Position numbers and translations under genes: made by a program. The notes beneath the pieces were generated by a model. It had not been told where the DNA came from, searched no databases, and worked only from the letters and a program-made list of their open reading frames with translations. 32,968 bases of DNA from Acidithiobacillus concretivorus (GTDB lineage Bacteria; Pseudomonadota; Gammaproteobacteria; Acidithiobacillales; Acidithiobacillaceae), in contig NZ_JABELD010000020.1 in assembly GCF_018853445.1 (NCBI RefSeq), positions 1-32,968 on the forward strand, in the 5' to 3' direction. This document shows positions 1 to 7,952 of this stretch, one piece after another. The first letter of the stretch is position 1. Every line of letters starts with the position of its first letter.

Positions 1-1
1 G

Positions 2-385
2 GACATCAGCGTTGCGGAAAATCATTCTGCTGATACTGCAAATTCTTTTCAATGTCGCCCTTTGGCGCTGGAGAGAGTGTTTCGGATTATTTTCGACAAT
101 ACGCGCCGTTACGGCGACGGCAGCCTACAGATTCGGGTTTTCAGTCATCCCGAACACACGGAAATACAACTGTGGGATTACGGCCCCGGAGTTTCTGCGG
201 CGCATCTCCTGGCCATGAATCAGGGCACACTTCCGCGTCAAACCGGCCATGGTGCGGGTATTGGAATACGCATCTGCAAGCGCATCATGGAGTTGCACGG
301 CGGGACCATACATTTTGAGAATGCCGTAGAGGGAGGGCTGGTGGTCAGGCTACATTTTCCAGTCATTGCACCTCTCAGGACTTGA
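2..385 (+). CDS. Sensor histidine kinase, C-terminal ATPase domain (5' partial)
   Basis: The reading frame is open from the left edge, so this is the 3' end of a longer gene. It shows the HATPase_c boxes of a two-component sensor kinase: an N-box (FRIIFDNTRRYGDG), a G1 box (WDYGPGV) and a G2 box (GHGAGIGIRICKRIMELHGG). The order and spacing match EnvZ/PhoR-type membrane kinases. The phosphoacceptor His, HAMP and sensor parts lie outside the window, so the stimulus and the partner regulator cannot be named. It ends 63 bp before the Nramp-like gene on the same strand, which could suggest co-transcription, but no terminator or promoter decides this. Confidence 0.85.
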   Translation, partial: DISVAENHSADTANSFQCRPLALERVFRIIFDNTRRYGDGSLQIRVFSHPEHTEIQLWDYGPGVSAAHLLAMNQGTLPRQTGHGAGIGIRICKRIMELHGGTIHFENAVEGGLVVRLHFPVIAPLRT

Positions 386-448
386 CATTTTATCATTAAA
401 CAGGAATCATTCGCAGATCAAAAACGTAAATACGGATTATTCTTAATA

Positions 449-1702
449 ATGACTGCAAACAACTCCACGATGCCTCAGCGTCACTCCCGCTGGTCTGTTT
501 TTCTGATTGTACTTGGCCCCGGCCTGGTCGTCATGCTCGCCGATACCGATGTCGGCAGCATCATCACCGCCGCCCAAAGTGGTGCGCAGTGGGGCTTCAA
601 GCTACTGCTGCTGCAATTTATTCTTATGCCGATTCTCTACATAGTACAGGAGCTCACCGTACGCCTGGGAATTTTCACCGGCAAGGGACACGGTGAACTG
701 ATTCGTGAAACCTTTGGCACCGGCTGGGCTTATTTGTCAGTAGCCGGACTGAGCATCGCCACTACCGGCGCTCTGCTAACCGAGTTTTCAGGCGTTGCAG
801 GGGTTAGCCATCTTTATGGATTACCGCGTGCCGTGGGCGTTATTCTCGCTGCAGCCACCTTACTGACCATTGTCTGGACCGGCTCTTACCGGCGCGTAGA
901 GCGCATTGCCCTGATCATGGGCCTGTTTGAACTGGCCTTTTTCGGGATCGCCTGGGCTTCTCACCCCAATATTCAGGATATTCTCCACGGCCTGACCCAT
1001 GCACCCATTACTAACCAGGACTATATGATGCTGGTAGCAGCCAACATCGGCGCCGTCATCATGCCCTGGATGGTGTTTTATCAGCAGTCCGCTGTTGCCG
1101 ATAAGGGACTTCATCCCGAACATTATCGTCATGCCCGTTGGGATACGGCCATTGGCGCGGTCCTCACCCAGGCCATCATGGCCGCCGTATTGATTGCCAC
1201 AGCGGCCACTATCGGCCGCCTCAATCCTAACGCGCCCCTGAATACCGTCCATCAACTCTCCGAGGCCATCACCCCGTACCTGGGCGACACCTGGGGACGC
1301 CTGGTATTTTCCCTGGGTATTCTGGGGGCTGGCATGGTAGCGGCCATCGTTGCCTCGCTGGCCGGAGCCTGGGGCTGGGGAGAAGTCACCGGATTCCGCC
1401 ATTCTCTCGAAAACCATCCCAAAGACGCGCCCTGGTTTTACGGAATCTATACCGCCATCATCATCGCCGGTGCCGTGGCCGTAATCAGCATACCCGATCT
1501 GGTCAGCCTGGATATTGGTGTGGAAGTCATGAACGCCCTGCTGCTGCCCCTGGTTCTTGGTTTCCTGGTCGCTCTGGCAATGAAAGCACTCCCTGCCGAG
1601 CATCGCCTGCGTGGCCCATACCTTTGGCTGGTTCTTTTTGTAGTCGTTCTGTCTGCCGGGCTAGGTGTCTATGGTGGCTTGACCAGCATTCCCGGCCTCT
1701 AA
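449..1702 (+). CDS. Nramp-related divalent metal transporter with altered metal-site motifs
   Basis: A 417-residue polytopic inner-membrane protein with about 11 hydrophobic segments and the Nramp architecture. After the family's GPG turn (residues 23-25), the first helix carries D34-V-G-S37 where classical MntH/Nramp proteins have DPGN, so the metal-binding Asn is Ser. In helix 6 the canonical MPH reads MPW (205-207), followed by MVFYQQSA. The Ala-x-x-Met pair (A202, M205) is kept. Established: DPGN and MPH form the metal site and proton path of Mn/Fe transporters. Inferred: this belongs to a divergent branch, possibly like the Nramp-related magnesium transporters, so Mn or Mg are both possible substrates. 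The start codon has no clear Shine-Dalgarno sequence, so the N-terminus is somewhat uncertain. Confidence 0.85.
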   Translation: MTANNSTMPQRHSRWSVFLIVLGPGLVVMLADTDVGSIITAAQSGAQWGFKLLLLQFILMPILYIVQELTVRLGIFTGKGHGELIRETFGTGWAYLSVAGLSIATTGALLTEFSGVAGVSHLYGLPRAVGVILAAATLLTIVWTGSYRRVERIALIMGLFELAFFGIAWASHPNIQDILHGLTHAPITNQDYMMLVAANIGAVIMPWMVFYQQSAVADKGLHPEHYRHARWDTAIGAVLTQAIMAAVLIATAATIGRLNPNAPLNTVHQLSEAITPYLGDTWGRLVFSLGILGAGMVAAIVASLAGAWGWGEVTGFRHSLENHPKDAPWFYGIYTAIIIAGAVAVISIPDLVSLDIGVEVMNALLLPLVLGFLVALAMKALPAEHRLRGPYLWLVLFVVVLSAGLGVYGGLTSIPGL

Positions 1703-1741
1703 CAGACCTACATCCAAGAGAAATCCTCCTCCTATCACCTG

Positions 1742-1775
1742 TTGTCATAAAACTGTCACATTCGAGGCGTACACT
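1742..1775 (+). promoter_or_regulatory. Pho box and -10 element upstream of the ABC importer operon
   Basis: Positions 1742-1759 read TTGTCATAAAACTGTCAC, one base off the E. coli PhoB consensus (two 7-bp CTGTCAT-like repeats in an 11-bp register). A -10-like hexamer TACACT follows at 1770-1775, exactly 10 nt after the box, which is the arrangement of PhoB-activated promoters where the box replaces the -35. The first gene downstream is the ABC ATPase at 1887. This predicts induction under phosphate limitation. Confidence 0.8.
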
Positions 1776-1805
1776 ACGCTCCATAAATAGATGGAGATAA
1801 TTGTC

Positions 1806-1841
1806 ATGCCTCAAAACAAGCTGATTGTAGCCGTACAGTGA
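1806..1841 (+). CDS. Possible 11-residue leader peptide
   Basis: A short frame MPQNKLIVAVQ starts 9 nt after a GGAG (1793-1796), just downstream of the Pho promoter. Its stop shares a base with another ATG at 1841 (TGATG), which opens an 18-codon frame ending at 1897, past the ABC ATPase start at 1887. This nested arrangement could couple translation into the operon, whose first real start has no good ribosome-binding site. It may instead be a gene remnant or chance; the peptide has no recognisable function. Confidence 0.25.
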   Translation: MPQNKLIVAVQ

Positions 1842-1886
1842 TGAATATCCTTGTAATTAAGCATACTGCACGTCTAATAACGTTCC

Positions 1887-3023
1887 ATGGTTGCTGAACT
1901 ACAGGTAAAAAACCGGCCAGCAATCGCGGCGGTGCCCAACGAACCGGCGCTTTCCGTGCAGGGACTGAATGTGCGCTTCGGCGCCCAGACAGTATTAAGT
2001 AACGTCCAGATGGATCTTGAAGATGGTCGTTACGCCTGCCTGCTGGGTGAATCGGGATCAGGCAAAAGCACCTTACTGGCGGCCATTGCCGGGCTCATTA
2101 AACCCCAGGCAGGGAGCATTCGGCTGCGCGGTCAAAATGTATTCACCGCCGGAGGCCTACAGATTTCTCCCGAAAAACGCGGCATTGGTATGGTTTTTCA
2201 GGACGCGGCACTTTGGCCCCACCTCCGGGTGATTGATAATGTTCTTTTTCCCCTGCGCGCTCAGGGGCTGCCGGTGGATCGCGAGCGGGCTATGCGGTTG
2301 CTGGAAAAAATGAACATTCCTGCCACTGCAGCAAAACGCAAACCCCATGAACTATCGGGTGGGCAACGGCAGCGGGTTGCCATAGCCCGCGCCATCATCG
2401 CCCGTCCGCGCCTGGTCTTACTGGATGAACCCTTATCCGCCGTAGATCAGGGGGTTCGCGAAGAAATCCGCTACTTTCTCCGTACCCTGTTTCGTGAAGA
2501 AGGCATTGCCGCACTGCATGTCACCCATGATCCCAGCGAAGCATTTTATCTGGGCCAACATGTCGGAGTTCTCCATAGCGGTCATCTGGAACAATGGGAT
2601 CAGCCGGAGAAACTATTCCGTTTTCCGGCCAGTGAAAATGTAGCGCGACTCAGCGGCTCCGTGCGGAGCCTACCCGTAAAGGTTGTTCAATATCAGAGCG
2701 GCAAAGCCGAAGTCGCGCTGGAAAATGGCCAGAAAATATGGGTACCGGGGGCCGATACACTGCGTGAAGGCAAGCCTGGCCTTTTGCTGCTGCGCCCCGG
2801 AGACATTGACAGCGATAACCTGGAAGCCGCATTTGCTGCCGAAGCCATTCATTCCCATTGGAGTGATGGTCGCTATCTGGTGCATTTGCAGGCTTTTGAC
2901 CAGCACGAATTATTGAGCTACTCCCAGCAAAGCAATCTGGGTCCGCGCCACTGGCAAATTTACCCGAATCACGGCTGGTGCATTCCTGCCGAAACTTCCG
3001 CAAATCAGGAGAAAACCCCATGA
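1887..3023 (+). CDS. ABC transporter ATP-binding protein (FbpC/PotA/PhnT-like)
   Basis: The 378-residue ATPase of a binding-protein-dependent importer. Motifs appear in order: Walker A GESGSGKS (54-61), Q-loop VFQD (Q105), signature LSGGQ (156-160), Walker B LVLLDEP (176-182) and switch His in HVTHD (H214). A C-terminal regulatory region of about 120 residues resembles the TOBE part of CUT1/FbpC-type ATPases. It overlaps the next gene by ATGA, and the three transporter genes form one translationally coupled unit. The family is usually annotated as ferric iron, spermidine or 2-aminoethylphosphonate transport. The Pho box upstream favours a phosphorus-containing substrate. The start is fixed only by in-frame stops just upstream; its Shine-Dalgarno is weak. 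Confidence 0.9.
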   Translation: MVAELQVKNRPAIAAVPNEPALSVQGLNVRFGAQTVLSNVQMDLEDGRYACLLGESGSGKSTLLAAIAGLIKPQAGSIRLRGQNVFTAGGLQISPEKRGIGMVFQDAALWPHLRVIDNVLFPLRAQGLPVDRERAMRLLEKMNIPATAAKRKPHELSGGQRQRVAIARAIIARPRLVLLDEPLSAVDQGVREEIRYFLRTLFREEGIAALHVTHDPSEAFYLGQHVGVLHSGHLEQWDQPEKLFRFPASENVARLSGSVRSLPVKVVQYQSGKAEVALENGQKIWVPGADTLREGKPGLLLLRPGDIDSDNLEAAFAAEAIHSHWSDGRYLVHLQAFDQHELLSYSQQSNLGPRHWQIYPNHGWCIPAETSANQEKTP

Positions 3024-4009
3024 AACCCGTAGTCAAACAAGTTACCTTGGCCATCATGAGTCTGGCATTTGCAGGCACCGCCTCTGCCGCCACGCTGACT
3101 TTGTACAGTGCTGCACCAGCTTCTTTAGCCAAGGCCCTGGCGCGCGCATTTAGCAAAAAATCTGGTGATCATGTTGCCGTGTGGACATCCAGCACCGGAA
3201 AAGTCATGGCCCGCCTTGCTGCTGAAGCCAATCATCCGCATGCCGACGTGGTCATGGTCGCCGACTGGACAGCCGGCCTCGAACTCGCTAAAGACAAGAT
3301 GGTGTATGACTATCAGACTGAAAGCATTGATAAAAATCTTTTCCCGGCCATGCAGCTCAAAGGACCTTTCCTGCCCTATGGTGCCGATACGGTTTCCATG
3401 GTCATGAACACCAAAGCCTTACCCAAAGGCGCGAGCATGCCTACCAGCTGGTTTGATCTGACCGCTCCCGTCTGGAAAAACCACCTTACCGCGCCCAATC
3501 CGCTGCTCTCAGGCACGGCTTCGGATTTTGTCATTGCCTTTGTGGATAAATACGGCAACAAGGCCTGGCAATATTTTTCCGACCTGAAAGCCAATGGTAC
3601 CGTCTGGCCGGGGACTAATCATACTGCACTGATGCCGGTCCTTTCCGGTGAACGCAGCGGCATGGTGGAATGCGTTGGTCATGCCGCCGTGCAGGCCAAG
3701 GTACAGGGAAACTCCATTCAGCTGATTTACCCTAAAGAAGGCACCATGCTGATTCCCCGCCCCATCATGATCATGCAGTCGGCGCCGGATAAAAAACTGG
3801 CTGAACAGTTTGTCAATTTCACCATGTCCCCTGCCGGACAAAAACTCGTCGCCAAATATAATCTCTATCCTTCGCTGAATGGCGTTGCCGCCAAACCCGC
3901 CCTGGCCAAGCTCGGTACTTACCCCGTCATGACCGTCAACTGGGATCAAGTCGCCGCAACCCGCGCCAGCGTACTGGCCAAATTCCGTAAGGACATTCTC
4001 GGTCAATGA
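3020..4009 (+). CDS. Periplasmic substrate-binding protein of the ABC importer
   Basis: A 329-residue protein with a clear Sec signal peptide ending in TASA just before ATLTLYSAAP, so it is exported to the periplasm. The body has the extracellular solute-binding family 1 / FbpA-AfuA-PhnS2 look: early LYSAAP, then STGKVMARLAAE, a conserved DVVMVADW segment, and a late SPAGQKLVAKYNLYPS. The start at 3020 overlaps the ATPase stop by ATGA; an upstream in-frame start at 2978 would spoil the signal peptide. Homologues bind Fe3+, hexose phosphates (AfuA) or 2-aminoethylphosphonate. Typical adjacent iron-binding Tyr pairs near the C-terminus are not evident, which with the Pho box argues against iron. 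The ligand is inferred, not shown. Confidence 0.85.
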   Translation: MKPVVKQVTLAIMSLAFAGTASAATLTLYSAAPASLAKALARAFSKKSGDHVAVWTSSTGKVMARLAAEANHPHADVVMVADWTAGLELAKDKMVYDYQTESIDKNLFPAMQLKGPFLPYGADTVSMVMNTKALPKGASMPTSWFDLTAPVWKNHLTAPNPLLSGTASDFVIAFVDKYGNKAWQYFSDLKANGTVWPGTNHTALMPVLSGERSGMVECVGHAAVQAKVQGNSIQLIYPKEGTMLIPRPIMIMQSAPDKKLAEQFVNFTMSPAGQKLVAKYNLYPSLNGVAAKPALAKLGTYPVMTVNWDQVAATRASVLAKFRKDILGQ

Positions 4010-5622
4010 TGGGACGCAGCCTGAATCGGCTGCTGGTTTTTGGCATCCTTGGCCTGCTGGTTCTCGCACCGCTCGCCACCATTGTTTTCGAGGCACTGCA
4101 GCCCGATGCCAGCCATCATCATGGCATGGCTCTGCTGCAGTTGGGTGTAGACCAGCACTTTATCCACGCCCTGCTGGGCACCGCAGGCATGGCCGCTCTG
4201 GCGGTGGTTTTTGCGCTGCCCATCGGGCTGATGCTGGCGTTATTGATGTTTTACGCCCCGCCCAAATTCAGCTTACTTTGGGAAGGGCTGATTCTTATCC
4301 CCTTTTTAATACCGCCTTACCTGACTGCCGAGGCCTGGACCTTGCTGGTTGGTCCGGTAGGACTCATTGAACAACTCATCCATATTCTCGGAACACCCCT
4401 GGAAACTTTTTTGTACTCGTTAGCGGGAATGGCTGCGGTAATGGCCCTGCATCTCACCCCGCTGGTGTACATCATTCTGCGCGCAGCATTACAAAATGGA
4501 GATTTTCGCCTGATTCAAGCGGCGCGTGTACACGGAGCAGGACTGTGGCGGGCCTTTCGCGTCGGCGTTCTGCCCCTGGTCCTGCCCGCATTGGCCGCTG
4601 CAGGTTTGCTGGTTTTTCTGGATACTTCAGCAGAATTTGGTGTTCCTGCCTTACTGAGTGGCTATGCCGGGGTCACCGTTCTCAGCACCAGCATTGAGTC
4701 CGCCACCAATGTCTGGCCCGTCAATTTACCACGCGCCTCCGCCATCGGCCTGGTACTGTGTACTCTGGGCATTGTCGCCTGGTTTTTTTATCGCCCCCTG
4801 GCCAATGAAAACCGTGGGCAAATCCACCAGCTTCGCTATCCAAGCCGCTGGTGGTCAATGCTTCCTTTAGCTGCTTTTGTGTTGATTGCCATGTTATTAC
4901 CCATCGGGGCGGTGCTGGCAGTGTCTTTTGAGAAAGCCATTACGGTAGGACTGAAATTCAGCAATTTCACCTGGCATCATTACCATCATATTCTCTCTCA
5001 TCAATCCAGTGCGTTCGGGGCCCTCGAAACCAGCCTGGAACTCGCCGCCCTGGTGGCTTTTGGCACCATGGTAGCCGCCCTGCTGACGGCCAACATTGTC
5101 CGTCGTGGTGGTCGTTTTGCTGCTTTTCTGGATTTGCTGGCCACCCTGCCCATGGCCATACCCGGCGTTGTCCTGGCCGTCGGCATGATCCTTTTCTGGA
5201 ATGCGCCGTGGAACCATCTACCCGTCTTCGGCACTACCGCCATTCTCGGTGTTGCCTACGCCACCACCACTTTTCCTTTTGCCATGCGCTATGCCCGCGC
5301 CGGGCTGGCGCAAATACCGCCGTTACTTGACAACGCCAGCCGGGTCCATGGAAGTGGGCCCTTGCGAACTTTCATGAAAGTGCATATTCCCATCGCCTGG
5401 CCCATGCTGATTGGTGGTGCGACCGTGGTGTTTGCCCTTTCCATGCGCGAACTGGTCGCCTCGCTGATGTTGCAGCCTGCGGGGGTGCAGGTGATTTCCA
5501 CTTATATTTATGCCAATTTTCGGCAAGGCGTCATTGGTGATGGCATGGCCATGTCGGTCATTGGCGTGCTCAGTTCGGCATTCATTCTGGGGGTAGCCCG
5601 GGGACTGCTGCTGCGTCGTTAA
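4006..5622 (+). CDS. ABC importer permease, fused two-domain (FbpB/AfuB/PhnU2-like)
   Basis: A 538-residue inner-membrane permease with about 12 hydrophobic segments. It carries two copies of the BPD_transp_1 domain, each with an EAA-type coupling loop: AARVHGAGLWRAFRV near residue 175 and ASRVHGSGPLRTFMKV near residue 445. One chain therefore forms both halves of the channel, as in the FbpB, ThiP and AfuB families and in the fused permeases of putative 2-aminoethylphosphonate transporters. Its start overlaps the binding-protein stop (ATGA), which completes an ATPase-binding protein-permease importer. Substrate depends on the binding protein and is likely a phosphorus compound given the Pho promoter. 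Confidence 0.9.
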   Translation: MMGRSLNRLLVFGILGLLVLAPLATIVFEALQPDASHHHGMALLQLGVDQHFIHALLGTAGMAALAVVFALPIGLMLALLMFYAPPKFSLLWEGLILIPFLIPPYLTAEAWTLLVGPVGLIEQLIHILGTPLETFLYSLAGMAAVMALHLTPLVYIILRAALQNGDFRLIQAARVHGAGLWRAFRVGVLPLVLPALAAAGLLVFLDTSAEFGVPALLSGYAGVTVLSTSIESATNVWPVNLPRASAIGLVLCTLGIVAWFFYRPLANENRGQIHQLRYPSRWWSMLPLAAFVLIAMLLPIGAVLAVSFEKAITVGLKFSNFTWHHYHHILSHQSSAFGALETSLELAALVAFGTMVAALLTANIVRRGGRFAAFLDLLATLPMAIPGVVLAVGMILFWNAPWNHLPVFGTTAILGVAYATTTFPFAMRYARAGLAQIPPLLDNASRVHGSGPLRTFMKVHIPIAWPMLIGGATVVFALSMRELVASLMLQPAGVQVISTYIYANFRQGVIGDGMAMSVIGVLSSAFILGVARGLLLRR

Positions 5623-5666
5623 ATTTCATGGTGTTGCCACCTATTTACCCATACTGGAGTCCAAAC

Positions 5667-6359
5667 ATGAACAACCGCAAACTTATTACCACCATGCTGA
5701 TTGCTGCGTTAGGTGGCGCCTGCCTGCCTCTCGTAGCTTCTGCCACACCGGCTGAAATCATTCTGCTGCGCCATGGTGAAAAAATGAACCACTACGCCCT
5801 GTCACCCGTGGGTCAGGCCCGCGCAGCGGCGCTCGCCCAGCAGTATCTGGGAAAAAACGCAACCCATAGCCTGCTGCCAGCACACGAAAAACCCGCCGCC
5901 CTCATGGCCATTACTTTACATACCATTGAAACCATGACGCCGACAGCGCAGAGCTGGGGACTTCCGGTGACGGCCTTTACGGTCGTTCCGGAACCCGGTC
6001 TGAGCAAACCCCAGAAAATGGTGCAGGAAAATCTCCGTACCCAGGAAGCCGTTCACGACATCATGACCAATCCCGCCTATGATCAGAAGGTTGTGGTCAT
6101 CATGTGGGAACATAAACATATTGCCAATGCCAAGCTGGAAGCCCGGTATCCAGGACAGCAGGTCACTTTCCGGCAATTGCTGCATCTCGATAAATTCAAG
6201 AACGTGCCTCAAACCTGGCCCAAGAAAACCTTCGATTACTTCTGGATTGTTCGTTATCAATCCGGCGACACAACCCCTGTTTCCTTCAGCGTGGAACAGG
6301 AAAAGTTTACCGGACAATATGCCAAACTGCCTGAAAATGCCTGGGGAAAGCCGGAATAG
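5667..6359 (+). CDS. Exported histidine phosphatase family protein
   Basis: A 230-residue protein starting 7 nt after GGAG (5656-5659), with a signal peptide ending in ASA/TP, so periplasmic or secreted. The catalytic RHGEK motif comes directly after the mature N-terminus (LLRHGEK), and the second active-site His lies in VVIMWEHKHI, typical of the branch-2-like histidine phosphatases. It sits 44 bp after the permease and shares its direction, so it is probably the last gene of the Pho-box operon. Established: the fold hydrolyses phosphate esters through a phospho-His intermediate. Inferred: it releases phosphate from, or prepares, the solute taken up by the adjacent ABC importer. Confidence 0.8.
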   Translation: MNNRKLITTMLIAALGGACLPLVASATPAEIILLRHGEKMNHYALSPVGQARAAALAQQYLGKNATHSLLPAHEKPAALMAITLHTIETMTPTAQSWGLPVTAFTVVPEPGLSKPQKMVQENLRTQEAVHDIMTNPAYDQKVVVIMWEHKHIANAKLEARYPGQQVTFRQLLHLDKFKNVPQTWPKKTFDYFWIVRYQSGDTTPVSFSVEQEKFTGQYAKLPENAWGKPE

Positions 6360-6409
6360 CGCCATCGTCCGCCGACGGTACTTTTGCCACCACCTGCACC
6401 AGCCTCGGC

Positions 6410-6667
6410 TTATTCTTCGCCCATACTATTGCCATATTCGAGAAGTGTTGCCGAAGAAACCGTCAACGCTTCTCTTTCACTGATAATTTGCGCGCCGTGC
6501 TTCCATAGGTAATAAATGACAATAACCCCCATAGGAATGAGCAGGGTCAACACAAAAGTAATAAAAAAGGTGGTCACTTTCAGATAATGACCCCAGCGGG
6601 TACGGGCGGTACCAATAGCCAATGCCACATTTCTCAGTTCTTTTCCGTCGGAATTTTCTACGCTCAC
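6410..6667 (-). CDS. Small single-span membrane protein, function unknown
   Basis: An 85-residue protein. I chose the GTG at 6667 because AGGAG lies 5 nt upstream; a longer ATG form from 6697 lacks such a site. One strongly hydrophobic segment at about residues 30-52 (TTFFITFVLTLLIPMGVIVIYYLW) is flanked by a polar N-terminus and an acidic C-terminus ending in MGEE. I do not recognise the family. It lies about 120 bp downstream of alkB on the same strand and converges on the phosphatase gene. Confidence 0.55.
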   Translation of the reverse strand: MSVENSDGKELRNVALAIGTARTRWGHYLKVTTFFITFVLTLLIPMGVIVIYYLWKHGAQIISEREALTVSSATLLEYGNSMGEE

Positions 6668-6790
6668 GAGCACTCCTGTTGTTGGCTTTCGGAACACGAG
6701 GGCTCATATTATTCCTGCAGAATATGCAAAACAATTCCCGTTGGGACGACGTCAATCGCGTTCAGCGTGCAAAGACCGACATCCGCAATT

Positions 6791-7444
6791 TCAGTACGCC
6801 TTACGCAAAGTCAGATTAATGCGCTGTGCACCCACGAGAGGGTGGTCTCCGTGTTTGATCGGAGCAATACCATGATAGCGCAGGCGGGCAGGGCCACCCC
6901 AAACCAACACATCACCATGCTCTACAAAAATACGTTTCACCTTATCCCGACGTTGCGCACCGCCAAACAGAAAAGTGGCTGGCAAACCCAGAGAAACGGA
7001 AACAATCGGCGCATCCATATCCTGTTCGTCCTTATCCTGATGTAAAGACATCCGCGCTTCAGGAACATACACATTCACCAGACAGGCATCTGGCGTGAAA
7101 TCGGCAAAGCCCGCTTCTTTCGACGCAGCTTGAGCCAAATTCAAAATAATGGCGGGAATTTCCGGCCAAGGCTCCGCATTTTCTGGATCTTTGGACACAT
7201 ATCGATAACCCTGCCTGTCCGACACCCAACCCCATGAGCCGAAATTACTCATAGCGACGGACATTGTTTTTCCACCCGGGGTACACATCTGCCGCAGTGC
7301 CGACTGCATCAACCCTCGTTGCACCGCATGAATCAAGGATTCAGCATCAGCTAAGGCCCACCCCCTCAGAAATGTGACCCCTTCTTCAAGCAATTCCGCC
7401 GCCGGGGCAGGCAAGGGAAAGTTTTCAAAAAGATCTGCTGTCAC
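6791..7444 (-). CDS. alkB: AlkB, Fe(II)/2-oxoglutarate-dependent DNA/RNA demethylase
   Basis: At 217 residues it matches E. coli AlkB (216) in length. The iron ligands H135, D137 (SLHQDKDE) and H191 (RYHGIAP), and the 2-oxoglutarate/substrate motif R208-I-N-L-T-L-R214, each fall four residues after their E. coli equivalents (H131, D133, H187, R204-R210). The enzyme oxidatively removes alkyl lesions such as 1-methyladenine and 3-methylcytosine. It begins with GTG at 7444, 5 nt after a strong GGGGGGAG. It is 53 bp downstream of the sigma-like gene and probably shares its transcript. There is no Ada gene here. Confidence 0.95.
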   Translation of the reverse strand: MTADLFENFPLPAPAAELLEEGVTFLRGWALADAESLIHAVQRGLMQSALRQMCTPGGKTMSVAMSNFGSWGWVSDRQGYRYVSKDPENAEPWPEIPAIILNLAQAASKEAGFADFTPDACLVNVYVPEARMSLHQDKDEQDMDAPIVSVSLGLPATFLFGGAQRRDKVKRIFVEHGDVLVWGGPARLRYHGIAPIKHGDHPLVGAQRINLTLRKAY

Positions 7445-7497
7445 AGCACTCCCCCCACAACCTTTGCATAATTATCGAGTATTATTGATCTTTCGCT

Positions 7498-7941
7498 CTA
7501 AGCCAACGCCGAACCACGCACCGGCATACTGGAATCCAGATGCTGACAAATGTGGCGGGTCGCATAAATGGCAAAACGTTCATTGCCACCCACGACAAGC
7601 TGGCGAGCGGCAGCAATCAGCGCCACGTTACCCGCTTCAATAAGATCAATCAAAGCATACGGTGCCTGATCGTGATAGCTCCGCGCAATACGCAAAACCA
7701 ATCGTAAATGCATTTCGAGTAATTCATGCCAGGCTTCACGATCATTGTGCTGGATTCCTTTCAGCAGAGATTCTTCTTCTAATGCAGTCAAAGGTTCATG
7801 ATAAGCAATCTCCTGCAAATAGTCGTTGATACGATGACTGGATAGGGCGGATTCTGCAAGGAGCTGACCATCTTGAGAGTGGAGCCGACGCACTGTAGCG
7901 GAGAGCGTATCGGCTGAGGGCGCTAAACTTTCTGTGGACAT
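7498..7941 (-). CDS. Truncated sigma-70-like protein (regions 1.2-2 only)
   Basis: A 147-residue protein. After a Ser/Ala-rich N-terminus, residues 37-63 (DYLQEIAYHEPLTALEEE) resemble sigma region 1.2. Residues 68-140 resemble region 2, with HLRLVLRIARSYHDQ, a DLIEAGNVALIAAA variant of the DLIQEGNIGLMRA core-binding helix, and RFAIYATRHICQHL for the RFSTYATWWIRQAI region 2.3/2.4. It stops 11 residues later, so regions 3 and 4 (the -35 reader) are absent, and no continuation exists in other frames. ATG 7941 has AGGGAAAA upstream and is preferred over an unsupported start at 7989. It may be a decayed RpoS/RpoH-type sigma, or a stand-alone core-polymerase-binding modulator. Confidence 0.7.
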   Translation of the reverse strand: MSTESLAPSADTLSATVRRLHSQDGQLLAESALSSHRINDYLQEIAYHEPLTALEEESLLKGIQHNDREAWHELLEMHLRLVLRIARSYHDQAPYALIDLIEAGNVALIAAARQLVVGGNERFAIYATRHICQHLDSSMPVRGSALA

Positions 7942-7952
7942 GGAAATATTTT

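Noticed and set aside
2-385. Assignment of the partial kinase as PhoR partner of the Pho boxes
   Set aside because: Only the ATPase domain is visible and no response regulator is beside it, so the pairing cannot be supported.
860-1603. 247-codon open frame on the minus strand inside the Nramp-like gene
   Set aside because: Composition is low-quality (Gly/Asp/His/Gln-rich), with no domain or ribosome-binding site, and the plus-strand gene is clear.
1887-5622. Ferric iron transporter annotation
   Set aside because: A Pho box, an adjacent phosphatase and no visible paired iron-binding Tyr motif make iron less likely, though the family match alone cannot exclude it.
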